DNA of 32,680 nucleotides, taken from assembly GCF_024609805.1 (NCBI RefSeq), contig NZ_JANFVR010000019.1:1-32680 (forward strand), given 5' to 3'. The DNA comes from Tahibacter caeni (lineage in GTDB: Bacteria > Pseudomonadota > Gammaproteobacteria > Xanthomonadales > Rhodanobacteraceae). Shown piece by piece: positions 18,517 through 26,934 of this stretch (within the stretch, counting starts at the first letter, position 1; each line of letters begins with the position of its first letter). The notes beneath the pieces were generated by a model. The model made no database searches and was not told the DNA's origin. It saw nothing but the letters and a program-made list of their open reading frames with translations. The position numbers and the translations under genes are program-made.

Positions 18517-18522
18517 TAGAAT
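18517..18522 (+). promoter_or_regulatory. Candidate -10 box for the diguanylate cyclase
   Basis: TAGAAT, in the context TTGTTAGAATCGG, lies 50 bases before the ATG at 18572. The best upstream box at a 16-18-base spacing is weak (CTGCCG). The 279-bp spacer also holds a loose CCGGCGCG/CGCGCCGG pair (18345-18352, 18371-18378) that could end the preceding transcript. Confidence 0.35.
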
Positions 18523-18571
18523 CGGACCGCTCCCGAACGGAGACCTTGCGACCGCCACGCATGGAGCGCCG

Positions 18572-20968
18572 ATGAATGCGGGTTACGACATCGGGTTGAT
18601 CGGCAGCGAGGCCGTCATTCGTGCCGTCGGCACTCTCATGCCTACCGCCGGCCGTCTGCTGACGCTCGGCGACATCGATCATGCGTTGCGCGCGCTGCCC
18701 GCCGTCGCCTGCGACATCCTGCTCGTCGAAGCCAACGATCCGGACGCGCCGGGCTATGCGCGCCTGGCCGAGGTCGCTCCGTCGGCGGCGTGGATCGCGC
18801 TCGACGACGACGAAGACGTCGAGCGCGGGCGGCGCTGGATCGAGGCCGGTGCCTCGGCCTGGCTGGCTCTGCCGACGCTCGACGCGACGGCGCTGCAGCG
18901 CGTCATTTCGCAGACTCTCGCCCTGCGCACCGGCGTCAACGCGATGCGGCTGCAGCGCGACGACCTGCAGGCGATCTTCGACTACGCACCGCTGCCGATG
19001 TGGGTCTACGACAGCGTCAGCCTGCGCTTCCTCGCGGTCAACGACGCGGCGCTGCGCGCCTACGGCTGGACGCGCGAGGAATTCCTGCGGCTGGACCTCT
19101 ACGATATACGTCCGGACAGCGAGCACATCCGCTTCAGCACCGCGCTGAGCAAGCCGCCGCCGGTCATGGCCGAGCCGGAGATCTGGCGCCATCGCGACGC
19201 CGCCGGGCGCAGCTTCCTCGTCGAGATCACCGCGCGCGAGCTGCGCTACGGAGGCCGGCCCGCGCGCCTGGTCATGGCGCGCGACGTCACGGTGGAACGC
19301 CAGGCCATAGGCCGCATCGAGGCCAGCGAACGACGCTTCCGCGACCTGTTCGAGCAGAGCCTCGGCCTGATCTGCACGCACGACTTCGACGGCGTGCTGC
19401 TGTCGATCAATCCGGCCGCCGCGGCGGCGCTCGGCTATCGCGTCAACGAGCTCGTCGGCCGGTCCATGCAGGAAATGATTCCGCCGCCGCTGCGGCCGCG
19501 GTTCGACGACTATCTGCGGCGCATCGCGCGGCAACAGTCCGATTCGGGCCTGCTGTTCGTGCAGCACAAGGACGGCTCGCAGCGGATCTGGGATTACAAC
19601 AACCGCGTGCTCGACGACGCCGACGGCACGCCGTTCGTCATGGGCTACGCGCTGGACATCACCGAACGCCGCCAGGCCGAGCAGCGCCTGCGCGAACAGC
19701 AGGCCGAGCTCGAGGCGGTCAACGACGGTTCGCCGCTCGGCCTGTTCCGCGCCGGACTCGACGGCGCCTTCAGCTACGTCAATCGCGCGTTCGAACGCAT
19801 GGCGGGCCTGCGCAGCGACGAAGCTCGCGGCGGCGGCTGGCAGCAGGCCGTGCATCCGGACGACCGCGAGCGCGTCGTGGCCGGCTGGCGCGCGGCGACG
19901 GCCGAGCTGACGCGCTTCCACGCCCGCCTGCGCCTGCGCCCGGATCACAGCCAGACTGTCTGGGTCGCGGTGCAGGCCGCGCCGCTCGTCGTCGAAGGCG
20001 AAGTCATCGGCTACGCCGGCAGCGTCGAGGACGTGACCGCCCAGCACATCGCCGAGGAAAAACTGCGCCGCAACGAGCAGCGCCTGCGCACGATCGCCGA
20101 CGCCATGCCGGCGATGATCTCCTACCTCGATGCGTCGCTGCGCTTCCAGTTCGCGAACGCCGCGTACGAACTGCACTACGGCGGCGAACGCGGCCGCGTC
20201 GTCGGCCAGAACGCGCGCAACCTGCTCGGCGAAACGGTCTATCGGCGGCGCGAGCCTTACCTGCGGCAGGCCCTGGCCGGCCAGCGCGTCGTGTTCGAGG
20301 ACGAGGAACACCTCGGCGGCGGCTATTCCTGCCTCGAGATCGTCTACATCCCGCAGTGGGACGACGAGCGGCGGCAGGTGCTCGGCATCCACGTGATGGC
20401 GCAGGATGTGACCAGCCGCAAGGTCGAGCAGCAGCGCTGGATACAGGCAGCCGAGATGGACAGTCTGACCGGCCTGGCCAACCGTGCCGGCTTCCTCGTG
20501 CGGCTCGAGCGCGCGCTCACGCGCCGCGCCGACCAGCACTCCCTGCTCGTCGTCATGTATCTGGACATCGACCGCTTCAAGCAGGTCAACGACACCCACG
20601 GCCATGCCGTCGGCGACGCCGTGCTCAAGACCTTCGCTCAGCGGCTCGGCTCGGTGCTGCGCCCCTCCGACGTGATCGGCCGCCTCGGCGGCGACGAGTT
20701 CACCGTCATCATCGAAGGCATGCGCCGTTCGCAATACGCCGCGGCCGCCGCGGCCAAGATCGTCGCGGCGATGCGCAAGCCGTTCCTGCTGCCCGAGCAC
20801 GGCCTGACCCTGCAGCTCAGCACGAGCGTCGGCGTCGCGGTCGTGCAGAGCGACGCCGACGCGCCGAGCGCGGCGACCTTGCTCGAACGCGCCGACGCGG
20901 CGCTGTACGAAGCCAAGTCCGCCGGCCGCGACGGCTATCGCCTGCACGGCGGAGAAAAGACGGCCTAG
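18572..20968 (+). CDS. Diguanylate cyclase with pseudo-receiver and about four PAS domains
   Basis: The 798-residue protein starts at ATG 18572 behind GGAG; upstream in-frame codons lack conservation-like character. Residues 1-125 look like a receiver fold, but the phospho-Asp position reads ILLVEANDPDAPG (Glu/Ala/Asn instead of Asp), so it is probably a pseudo-receiver. About four PAS domains follow (near 128-250, 250-375, 380-500, 505-625), for example IFDYAPLPMWVYD and FEQSLGLICTHDFDG. The GGDEF domain starts at DSLTGLANRAGF. The active site is GGDEF (706-710), and RPSD (697-700) five residues before it is the product-inhibition I-site. It should make cyclic di-GMP from GTP under sensory control, with feedback. 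There is no EAL domain and no membrane span, so it is cytoplasmic. It is monocistronic. Confidence 0.93.
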   Translation: MNAGYDIGLIGSEAVIRAVGTLMPTAGRLLTLGDIDHALRALPAVACDILLVEANDPDAPGYARLAEVAPSAAWIALDDDEDVERGRRWIEAGASAWLALPTLDATALQRVISQTLALRTGVNAMRLQRDDLQAIFDYAPLPMWVYDSVSLRFLAVNDAALRAYGWTREEFLRLDLYDIRPDSEHIRFSTALSKPPPVMAEPEIWRHRDAAGRSFLVEITARELRYGGRPARLVMARDVTVERQAIGRIEASERRFRDLFEQSLGLICTHDFDGVLLSINPAAAAALGYRVNELVGRSMQEMIPPPLRPRFDDYLRRIARQQSDSGLLFVQHKDGSQRIWDYNNRVLDDADGTPFVMGYALDITERRQAEQRLREQQAELEAVNDGSPLGLFRAGLDGAFSYVNRAFERMAGLRSDEARGGGWQQAVHPDDRERVVAGWRAATAELTRFHARLRLRPDHSQTVWVAVQAAPLVVEGEVIGYAGSVEDVTAQHIAEEKLRRNEQRLRTIADAMPAMISYLDASLRFQFANAAYELHYGGERGRVVGQNARNLLGETVYRRREPYLRQALAGQRVVFEDEEHLGGGYSCLEIVYIPQWDDERRQVLGIHVMAQDVTSRKVEQQRWIQAAEMDSLTGLANRAGFLVRLERALTRRADQHSLLVVMYLDIDRFKQVNDTHGHAVGDAVLKTFAQRLGSVLRPSDVIGRLGGDEFTVIIEGMRRSQYAAAAAAKIVAAMRKPFLLPEHGLTLQLSTSVGVAVVQSDADAPSAATLLERADAALYEAKSAGRDGYRLHGGEKTA

Positions 20969-21189
20969 CGTCGACTTGCGCCCACGATGATCGCCGCTCG
21001 CCGCGAAAACCTTCGTCCGTGGGAGCAGCCGCGAGGACCGGGCAACTTTGCCGACACGTTGCCTGGGAGATTCCGCCCGCGCGCATCACCAGGAATTCGA
21101 AAGCGGGGGCCGCAGGTTCCCTCGTCAGGCGCAACAGCGCTGCCATGGCGGCGATGACACGCGCGGCTTTCGCATGCGGGGAGAAGGCC

Positions 21190-22095
21190 ATGTCAGTCAA
21201 CAACGAGTTCCAGACCCAGTTGTTCAAGCAATACGTCTGCGAGCTGATGCGGCTGCGCAGCAAGGGCGCGAATCTCGCCGCTGATGTCCAGGAGCTGATG
21301 AAACCCGCCGAGAGCGACCGCAAGGTCGACGTGCCCGAGCTTTACCTGCTCGAGTCGGCACTGCTCGAGCACCTCGGATCGCAGGATCTCAAGCTGCGTG
21401 TCGCCGGCTATCGCGACATGCTCTCCAATCTGCTGACTCCCACGTCCTTCGCCTGCATCGCCGCCCAATTCGTGAATCTGGAAACCGCGAAACACGAGGA
21501 ACTGCTGTCGGAAGCCCAGCATCTGGCAAGTCGCGTGCATCGGCGCTATGCCGCTGTGCCGACCGTGGAACGCCTGAGAGCGCGCCTGGCTAAGCGCATC
21601 TCCCTTTCGCTGATTGCGATATCGCTGCTGTTCGCAGCGACCATCGTCGGGCTTTGCTTCCTGCGCGCCGACGAGGCCGGGAATTTCGTGACGCTGAGTC
21701 TGACCATGCTGGCAGGCGCGGCCGGCGCGTCCGTCAGCACACTGACGCGGCTCTACAGCATCGACCCGCGGCATGAGCCGGGCAATACCTGGCTCAGCAT
21801 CGAAAGCGGCAAGGGAACCGTGCTGATCGCGCCGTTGCTCGGCATGGTTTTCGCGATCGTCATGTATCTGCTGATGCGCGGCGGACTGGTAGGTGGACAC
21901 GCGTTTCCCGACTTCTCCAATCCGGTCAGCCCCGTGGAGGCGCTGCTGCGCAACGACGACTCGGCAAGAAATCTCGCCAATCTGGCCAAGCTGCTGATCT
22001 GGGCCTTCATCTCCGGTTGGACGGAACGCCTGGTCCCCGACGTGCTGGACCGTCTGGCGCCGCAGGCCAGGAACGAGCCGAGCAAGTCGCCCTAG
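21190..22095 (+). CDS. Membrane protein of unknown function (3-4 spans, C-terminal GWTERLVPDVL)
   Basis: The 301-residue protein starts at ATG 21190 behind GGAGAAGG; in-frame ATGs further upstream have poorer ribosome sites. The first about 130 residues are soluble and helical, rich in Leu/Glu/Lys (YLLESALLEHLGSQDLKL, LETAKHEELLSEAQHLASR). Membrane spans follow near 137-158, 166-185 (containing GAAGASVSTLTRL) and 209-229, with a possible fourth amphipathic one near 265-277. The end carries SGWTERLVPDVLDRLA. I recognise no named family. The sequence uses more A/T-containing codons than its neighbours. The layout (soluble helical N-domain, then a hydrophobic bundle) could suit a sensor or effector, but nothing here shows a function. 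It is monocistronic, with a small dyad GTCGTG-GA-CACGAC just after the stop (22098-22111). Confidence 0.8.
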   Translation: MSVNNEFQTQLFKQYVCELMRLRSKGANLAADVQELMKPAESDRKVDVPELYLLESALLEHLGSQDLKLRVAGYRDMLSNLLTPTSFACIAAQFVNLETAKHEELLSEAQHLASRVHRRYAAVPTVERLRARLAKRISLSLIAISLLFAATIVGLCFLRADEAGNFVTLSLTMLAGAAGASVSTLTRLYSIDPRHEPGNTWLSIESGKGTVLIAPLLGMVFAIVMYLLMRGGLVGGHAFPDFSNPVSPVEALLRNDDSARNLANLAKLLIWAFISGWTERLVPDVLDRLAPQARNEPSKSP

Positions 22096-22226
22096 TCGTC
22101 GTGGACACGACCACGCGCCGCCGCAGCGTGCGCAACCCATCCGTCGTTCTGCTTGAAACAGCGCTTCTGCAAAGCTAGTGTCCTGCGGCTTGCGATCGGC
22201 AGGCATGCACCACTGCGGAGTTTCCG

Positions 22227-22886
22227 ATGCCGCTCGCGCTCTACGGCCACCCATTTTCCTCCTACACACAGAAAGTGCTGATCGCGCTGTACGAGAACGC
22301 GCTGCCGTTCGAGTTCCGCTGCATCGGTCCCGACACGCCGGAACACACGGCCGACTGGCTGCGGCGCTGGCCGCTCGCGAAGTTTCCGCTGCTGCTCGAC
22401 GGCGACCGCGAAGTCGTCGAGACCAGCATCATCATCGAATACCTGCAGCTCGCACACGCGGGGCCCGTGCGGTTGCTGCCGGATGAGGCGATGACCGCGC
22501 TGGACGTGCGCTTTCTCGACCGCGTCTTCGACCTCCATGTCATGAGCCCGGTGCAGCATGCGGTCAACGGCGCGCTGACCGGCGACCCGGTCAAGCGCCA
22601 GGAGGCGCACGCGTTCGCCGGGCAGAAACTCGAGCTCGCCTACGCCTGGCTCGATCGCCACCTGTCCGGCCGCACCTGGGCCTGCGGCGACGCCTTCACC
22701 CTGGCCGACTGCGCCGCCGCGCCGGCACTGTTCTATGCCGACTGGACGCACCGCATCGCCGGGCACTATCCGGTGCTGCGCAGCTATCGCGCGCGCCTGC
22801 TCGCGCGACCGTCCTTCGCGCGTGCCGTCGAAGAGGCGCGCCAATACCGCCCGCTGTTTCCGCTCGGCGCGCCGGACAGGGATTGA
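22227..22886 (+). CDS. Glutathione S-transferase family protein
   Basis: The 219-residue protein starts at ATG 22227 behind GGAG. The N-terminal thioredoxin-like domain begins LYGHPFSSYTQKVLIAL, with Ser/Tyr near the catalytic position, and has the cis-Pro FPLLLDGD and the glutathione-binding ETSIIIEYL. The C-terminal helical domain includes WACGDAFTLADCAAAPALFYAD, the N-capping-box region typical of GSTs. The family conjugates glutathione to electrophiles or reduces disulfides; the substrate is unknown. It is monocistronic. The neighbouring YbdK-type ligase belongs to a family related to glutamate-cysteine ligase, but a metabolic link is only suggestive. Confidence 0.92.
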   Translation: MPLALYGHPFSSYTQKVLIALYENALPFEFRCIGPDTPEHTADWLRRWPLAKFPLLLDGDREVVETSIIIEYLQLAHAGPVRLLPDEAMTALDVRFLDRVFDLHVMSPVQHAVNGALTGDPVKRQEAHAFAGQKLELAYAWLDRHLSGRTWACGDAFTLADCAAAPALFYADWTHRIAGHYPVLRSYRARLLARPSFARAVEEARQYRPLFPLGAPDRD

Positions 22887-23150
22887 CGCGCCGCTCCTCC
22901 GCTCGCCCGCGATCCGTCGCATCGGCAATCACACTGCCTGCTCGGTTTCGCCGCCCGCCTGTTCGACGGGGCAACGATGACAAACGTGCGCATCATGCCT
23001 TCCGATGCGTCCGCAACTGTCTTTGCTTAACGAAATGCTAATCGCGCGCGAATGAAGATACCGGCCTGTTGCTTTCATCACGGCTGATTTTCGCGGCGAG
23101 GTTCGCGAGCGCAGCGACGCTCCCATCGACTGGCATACACAGGGGCAACC

Positions 23151-24299
23151 ATGTCGAGCGACTACAGCATCGGCGTCGAGGAAGAGTTCTTCCTGACCGA
23201 AACGTCTTCAGGGCTGATCGTCCCGCACATGCCCGCAGGTTTCGTGCGCGCCTGCAACAGCCGCGTCGCCGGCGAAGCGACGTACGAACTCATGCAGTCG
23301 CAGATCGAAACCACGACGCCGGTCTGTCGCAACCCCGGCGAGTTGCGGCATGCGCTGACCGCATTGCGTTCGGGTCTGACCGACGTCGCCGGCGACTTCG
23401 GTCTGTCGCTGGTCGCCGCCGGCACGCATCCGCTCGGCGAATGGCGCGAGCAAGTGACGACGGCGGCGCCGCGCTACGAACGCCTGATCGAGGATTTCCA
23501 GATCGTCGGCCGGCGCAACCTGCTCTGCGGCCTTCACGTCCATGTCGCGCCGCCCTGCGGCGTGGATCGCGTCGACGTGATGAACCGGCTCGTGCCGTGG
23601 CTGCCGCTGCTGCTCGCGCTGAGCACGTCGTCGCCGTTCTGGTCGCGTCAGGACACGGGACTCGCGTCATACCGGCAGGCCGCCTATGACGAGTGGCCGC
23701 GCACCGGCATTCCGGACTACTTCGGCGGCCAGGCCGAATACGATACGTTCGTGCAGGGCCTGCTGACGGCCGGCGTCATTCCCGATCCGGGCCAGCTCTG
23801 GTGGGCGATACGCCCGTCGGCGCGCTTCCCGACCCTCGAGCTGAGGCTCTGCGACAGCTGCACGCACATCGACGACGCGCTCTGTATCGCGCAGCTGTTC
23901 CGCTGCCTGATCCGCGCGCTCGTGCGCCAGCCCGAAGTCGGCCGCGCGCGCACCCCGCTGACCCGCATGCTCGTCGAGGAAAACCGCTGGCAGGCCAAGC
24001 GCCAGGGCGTGCGCGCACAATTCATCGACGAAATCCACGGCGGCCGGCGCGAACCGATGAACGACGCGCTGCAGCGGCTGCTGGAGTTCATCGAACCCGA
24101 CATCGACCACTTCGGCTGCCGCGCGGACGTGCTGCACGCGCAGGTCATCGTCGAACGCGGCACCAGCGCGGACCAGCAGCGCGCCGTCTATCGAGCCCGC
24201 CGCGAAGCCGCCGCGCCGCGACGGGAAGCCTGTCAGGACGTGGTCCGCTGGCTGGCGGAAGCCACGCGCGTCGCCGCCGGCGTCAGTCGGGCGGCGTGA
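23151..24299 (+). CDS. YbdK-type carboxylate-amine ligase (GCS2 family)
   Basis: The 382-residue protein starts at ATG 23151 with GGGG 7 bases upstream. It has the family opening SDYSIGVEEEFFLTE (acidic ATP-metal site), then SQIETTTPVCRNPGEL, RRNLLCGLHVHV, LWWAIRPSARFPTLELRLCD, and ENRWQAKRQGVRAQF. The family makes a gamma-glutamyl bond to amines using ATP; E. coli YbdK shows weak glutamate-cysteine ligase activity, and the physiological substrate is often unknown. It is monocistronic, preceded by a 264-bp spacer (22887-23150) in which I see no gene and no convincing promoter. Confidence 0.93.
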   Translation: MSSDYSIGVEEEFFLTETSSGLIVPHMPAGFVRACNSRVAGEATYELMQSQIETTTPVCRNPGELRHALTALRSGLTDVAGDFGLSLVAAGTHPLGEWREQVTTAAPRYERLIEDFQIVGRRNLLCGLHVHVAPPCGVDRVDVMNRLVPWLPLLLALSTSSPFWSRQDTGLASYRQAAYDEWPRTGIPDYFGGQAEYDTFVQGLLTAGVIPDPGQLWWAIRPSARFPTLELRLCDSCTHIDDALCIAQLFRCLIRALVRQPEVGRARTPLTRMLVEENRWQAKRQGVRAQFIDEIHGGRREPMNDALQRLLEFIEPDIDHFGCRADVLHAQVIVERGTSADQQRAVYRARREAAAPRREACQDVVRWLAEATRVAAGVSRAA

Positions 24300-24416
24300 T
24301 GCCCGGACCGTCGTCGCTGCCCGGGAAGCCGGTCATTGCCCGGCCCGTCGGCGCGGTCGAAGCCGCCGCGCAGGCCGGCGCGCCCGCATCGGACTCCGGA
24401 GCGCCGGCCGTCGTGA

Positions 24417-24806
24417 TCAATGGGGTTTCTGCTCGACTGCGCTCTCGGTGTGCATGACGCAGCGCCAGTCGCCGCCGACCTTCACCCAGGTCGACGTGTC
24501 GTAGACGTCCATCTGCACCGGCTTGCCCTGCATCTCCATGCGCTGGTCCACCTGATACGTCGCGATGGCCACGTCGTCGCGCGGGAAGATCACGTCCATG
24601 TCCGAGATCGTGTAATCGACGAGCTTGTAGCGGTCGTCCCGGGCCATGCGCGTGTACGCCGCATGATCGAACTTGTTCGCGCCGTGGCCGCTGACCATGA
24701 CCGCCGGCTCGGTCAGCATGCCCGTGGCGATTTCCGGCTTGCCCGCGATCATGGAGTCCCAGAACGCCCGTTCGAGTTTCTCGATTTCACTCTTGCGCTT
24801 GTTCAT
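24417..24806 (-). CDS. NTF2/SnoaL-like (DUF4440-type) small protein
   Basis: The 129-residue protein starts at ATG 24806 behind GGGAGC. It has the cone-shaped alpha+beta layout of the NTF2-like superfamily: helical N-terminus EIEKLERAFWDSMIAGKPEI, then FDHAAYTRMARDD, and beta strands DVAIATYQVDQRM and STWVKVGGDWRCVMHTES. Members include ketosteroid isomerases, polyketide cyclases and many unassigned proteins. There is no signal peptide. It is on the minus strand, convergent with the YbdK gene and divergent from the small membrane protein. Its function is not assigned. Confidence 0.85.
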   Translation of the reverse strand: MNKRKSEIEKLERAFWDSMIAGKPEIATGMLTEPAVMVSGHGANKFDHAAYTRMARDDRYKLVDYTISDMDVIFPRDDVAIATYQVDQRMEMQGKPVQMDVYDTSTWVKVGGDWRCVMHTESAVEQKPH

Positions 24807-24851
24807 GGCATCGCTCCCATTGCGGAGTGCGGGATTCGATGGATAAATTCC

Positions 24852-24894
24852 GCGGCGTTAGCCGCCGGTGAAGACCGGAACAACGCCGCCTAAC
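24852..24894. repeat. Nested inverted repeat with attC-like core sequences
   Basis: GCGGCGTT (24852-24859) pairs with AACGCCGC (24882-24889), and inside them CCGGT (24865-24869) pairs with ACCGG (24874-24878). The outer edges read GCGTTAG and GCCTAAC, which resemble integron recombination-site cores; GCCTAAC fits RYYYAAC exactly, but GTTAGCC has one mismatch to GTTRRRY and the order is not that of a full attC. It lies between two divergent small genes. Confidence 0.4.
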
Positions 24895-24924
24895 AACCGA
24901 ACGACGAGCCTGGTCATCGACGCC

Positions 24925-25266
24925 ATGAACCGCGATTTCGCGCTCAGGACGGTCAAAGCGATCCACACGGCGATCTGGGCGTTCTTCGTCGCGTGCATCG
25001 TCGGCGCTCCTCTTGCCGCCCGGCTCGGCAACTTCAGGCTCGCGGCGCTGCTCATCGGCTTCGTCGGGCTGGAAGCGCTCGTGCTGCTGCTCAACCGCTG
25101 GTCGTGCCCGCTGACCGGCGTCGCTGCGCGCTACACCGAGCGACGCGACGCGAACTTCGACATCTATCTTCCGCTCTGGCTCGCCCGGTACAACAAGACC
25201 ATCTTCACGCCGCTGTATCTGCTCGGCGCGGCGTATACCGCGCACGTTTGGTGGCATCAGGCCTGA
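24925..25266 (+). CDS. Small integral membrane protein with NRWSCPLTG motif
   Basis: The preferred start is ATG 24925 (113 residues); a GTG at 24868 would add 19 residues but lies inside the inverted repeat region. There are about three hydrophobic segments: IHTAIWAFFVACIVGAPLAA, FRLAALLIGFVGLEALVLLL, and TPLYLLGAAYTAHVWW. Between the second and third is the hydrophilic stretch NRWSCPLTGVAARYTERRDA then NFDIYLPLWLARYNK. The CPLT element recalls DUF2784-type small membrane proteins, but the rest differs, so I make no family claim. Neither start has a strong ribosome site. Confidence 0.7.
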   Translation: MNRDFALRTVKAIHTAIWAFFVACIVGAPLAARLGNFRLAALLIGFVGLEALVLLLNRWSCPLTGVAARYTERRDANFDIYLPLWLARYNKTIFTPLYLLGAAYTAHVWWHQA

Positions 25267-25330
25267 AATCACGAGGCCGCGCCGCACGGAAAAGAGAACC
25301 ATGTGCGCATCGATCCGGCCGGGAGCCATC

Positions 25331-25620
25331 ATGAATCGCTCACTTCCTCTGCTGGCAATGCCTTGGCGTTGATCGGCTGCTTTGACGGCTCGTCTTCGAA
25401 CCTGGACGCTGCCCGGCAGTTCTTCGCCAAACGCAAGATCGGCTCATCCGCAGATCACGGGATCATCAGATCCGGCCATCCTGATGACCACGCCGTCACC
25501 ATTCACGGTCTCGCCGATGATGCGGCCAGCTGCAAGACGATAGCGGATGCGCTCGACGCCGATGCCTCAAGGAGACCGGCGGCGAGCAATGCGTTCTTCC
25601 GTATTCGTGCATTGCGCTGA
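25331..25620 (+). pseudogene. Small lipoprotein gene with a frameshift in the signal peptide
   Basis: An ATG at 25331, behind a good ribosome site (GGGAG, 25321-25325), opens a signal-peptide-like frame MNRSLPLLAMPWR that stops at once. The next frame continues ALALIGCFDGSSSNLDAA and on to 25620. Adding one base around 25358-25361 (for example a second G in AATGCC) would join them as MNRSLPLLAMALALIGC, a perfect lipoprotein signal with the lipid Cys in the right place, giving about 96 residues. The mature part (FFAKRKIGSSADHG, HAVTIHGLADDAASCK) has no recognised domain. A longer start at 25303 in the second frame has no ribosome site. Either the gene is broken by a one-base deletion, or this is a sequence error or programmed slippage. 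Confidence 0.7.
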
Positions 25621-25647
25621 ATCGGTAAAGCTGATTCGAGCAAGGTC

Positions 25648-26934
25648 CTACCGACCCCGCAAGTCGTTCCACCAGTCCACGGCCTGGTACCACCAGTAGC
25701 TCGCCTGCGCGCCGAGAAAGCCGGCCGGGCGCATTGCCGAGACGAGGCCGAACGGCGCGAAGCGCTGCCACGCCGTGTCGTCCTGCGCGATCGCCGCGGC
25801 GAGCAGTTCGCCGGCGACCGTCGTCGGCGCGACGCCGTGGCCGCCGAACGCCTGCGCATACCAGAGCCCGTTCGGCTTGCGGCCGATCTGCGGCATCTGA
25901 TGGCGCGCGTAGCTCATGAGGCCGGACCAGGCGAAGTCGACGTGCACGCCGGCGAGCTGCGGATAGACCTTCAGCAGATCGCGGTAGAGCAGATCGCGCA
26001 CGCGCGCGGGCGAACGGTCGCGGATCGAGATGCGGCCGCCCCAGAGCAGGCGCGAGTCGGGCAAGGGCCGGTAGTAGTCGAACGCGAAGCGCGTGTCGTA
26101 GATCGCCGCGCGCGTGTTGATGCATTCGCGCAGGCGCGGGCCGAGCGGCTCGGTGACCATGACGTAGGTCGCGATCGGCAGCACGGCGCGGTCGACCTGC
26201 GGGTCGAGGCCGGCGAGGTAGCCGCCGCAGCAGAGAACGACGTGTTCGGCTTCGATGTCGCCGCCCGTCGTGGTCACCCGCCAGCCTTCGCCGTGGCGCG
26301 CGAGCGCGGTGACCGGCGAGTGTTCGTGGACGGCGACGCCCTTATCGGCCGCGGCTTTCGCAAGTCCTATCGCGTAGTTCAACGGATGCAGATGCACCGC
26401 GTTGCGTTCCCAGAGCGCGTCGCTGTAGCGCTCGGTGCGCAGCAGTTCGCGCACGGTCGACTTCGGCACCCAGTCCCACTGCACGCCGAACTGCCCGGCG
26501 AGGAATTCCTGACGCTCGCGCAGGATGCGCGGATCGTGGAACCAGTTGGCCCAGATCACGCCTTCGTCGACCATCGCGCACGGAATGCGGTACTTGGCCA
26601 CGCGCGAACGGATCAGCTGCACGCCGCCGAGCGTGCTCAGGAACAGGGCTTTCGCCGTCTCCTGGCCGAGTTCGCGCACGAGCGCCTGCTCGCCGCGCGA
26701 ATAGCCCGCAAACACGAAGCCGCCGTTGCGGCCCGAGGCGCCGAAGCCGACGGTCTCACTTTCGAGCAGCGCGACGTCGCCGACGCCGCGCTCAGCCAGG
26801 CCGAGCGCGGTATTGAGACCTGCGTAGCCGCCGCCGATCACGACCACGCGCCTGGCATGGCGGCCCGCGAGCGGCGCGAAGCCGCCGTAGGCCGTCGCCG
26901 TCGCGCGGTAGTAGCTGGCGGGCAGCTCGGTCAT
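25648..26934 (-). CDS. FAD-dependent amine oxidase (PuuB-like DAO family)
   Basis: The 428-residue protein starts at ATG 26934, overlapping the previous gene's TGA as ATGA. The FAD-binding Rossmann motif VVVIGGGYAGLNTALGLAE lies at 30-48, followed by LLESETVGFGASGRNGGFV and a C-terminal FAD-contact region QAFGGHGVAPTTVAGELLA. The N-terminal SYYRATA is typical of gamma-glutamylputrescine oxidase-like proteins. The family oxidises an amine group with O2, giving aldehyde or imine plus peroxide. No other polyamine gene is nearby, so the substrate is uncertain. Coupling to the CpeT-like lipoprotein is clear from the overlap. Confidence 0.92.
   Translation of the reverse strand: MTELPASYYRATATAYGGFAPLAGRHARRVVVIGGGYAGLNTALGLAERGVGDVALLESETVGFGASGRNGGFVFAGYSRGEQALVRELGQETAKALFLSTLGGVQLIRSRVAKYRIPCAMVDEGVIWANWFHDPRILRERQEFLAGQFGVQWDWVPKSTVRELLRTERYSDALWERNAVHLHPLNYAIGLAKAAADKGVAVHEHSPVTALARHGEGWRVTTTGGDIEAEHVVLCCGGYLAGLDPQVDRAVLPIATYVMVTEPLGPRLRECINTRAAIYDTRFAFDYYRPLPDSRLLWGGRISIRDRSPARVRDLLYRDLLKVYPQLAGVHVDFAWSGLMSYARHQMPQIGRKPNGLWYAQAFGGHGVAPTTVAGELLAAAIAQDDTAWQRFAPFGLVSAMRPAGFLGAQASYWWYQAVDWWNDLRGR

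Noticed and set aside
17207-20947. Minus-strand frame (1,246 codons) opposite the sialidase-like and cyclase genes
   Set aside because: Same antisense artefact; the plus strand has GGDEF and PAS motifs and good ribosome sites.
23014-23042. Promoter for the YbdK-type ligase (GCTAAT with an upstream box)
   Set aside because: The only A/T-rich -10-like box lacks any -35-like hexamer at a usable distance.
24852-24894. A complete integron attC site
   Set aside because: Only one core matches its consensus fully, the two cores are in the reverse order for a single attC, and no partner site or integrase is seen; kept only as a resemblance.
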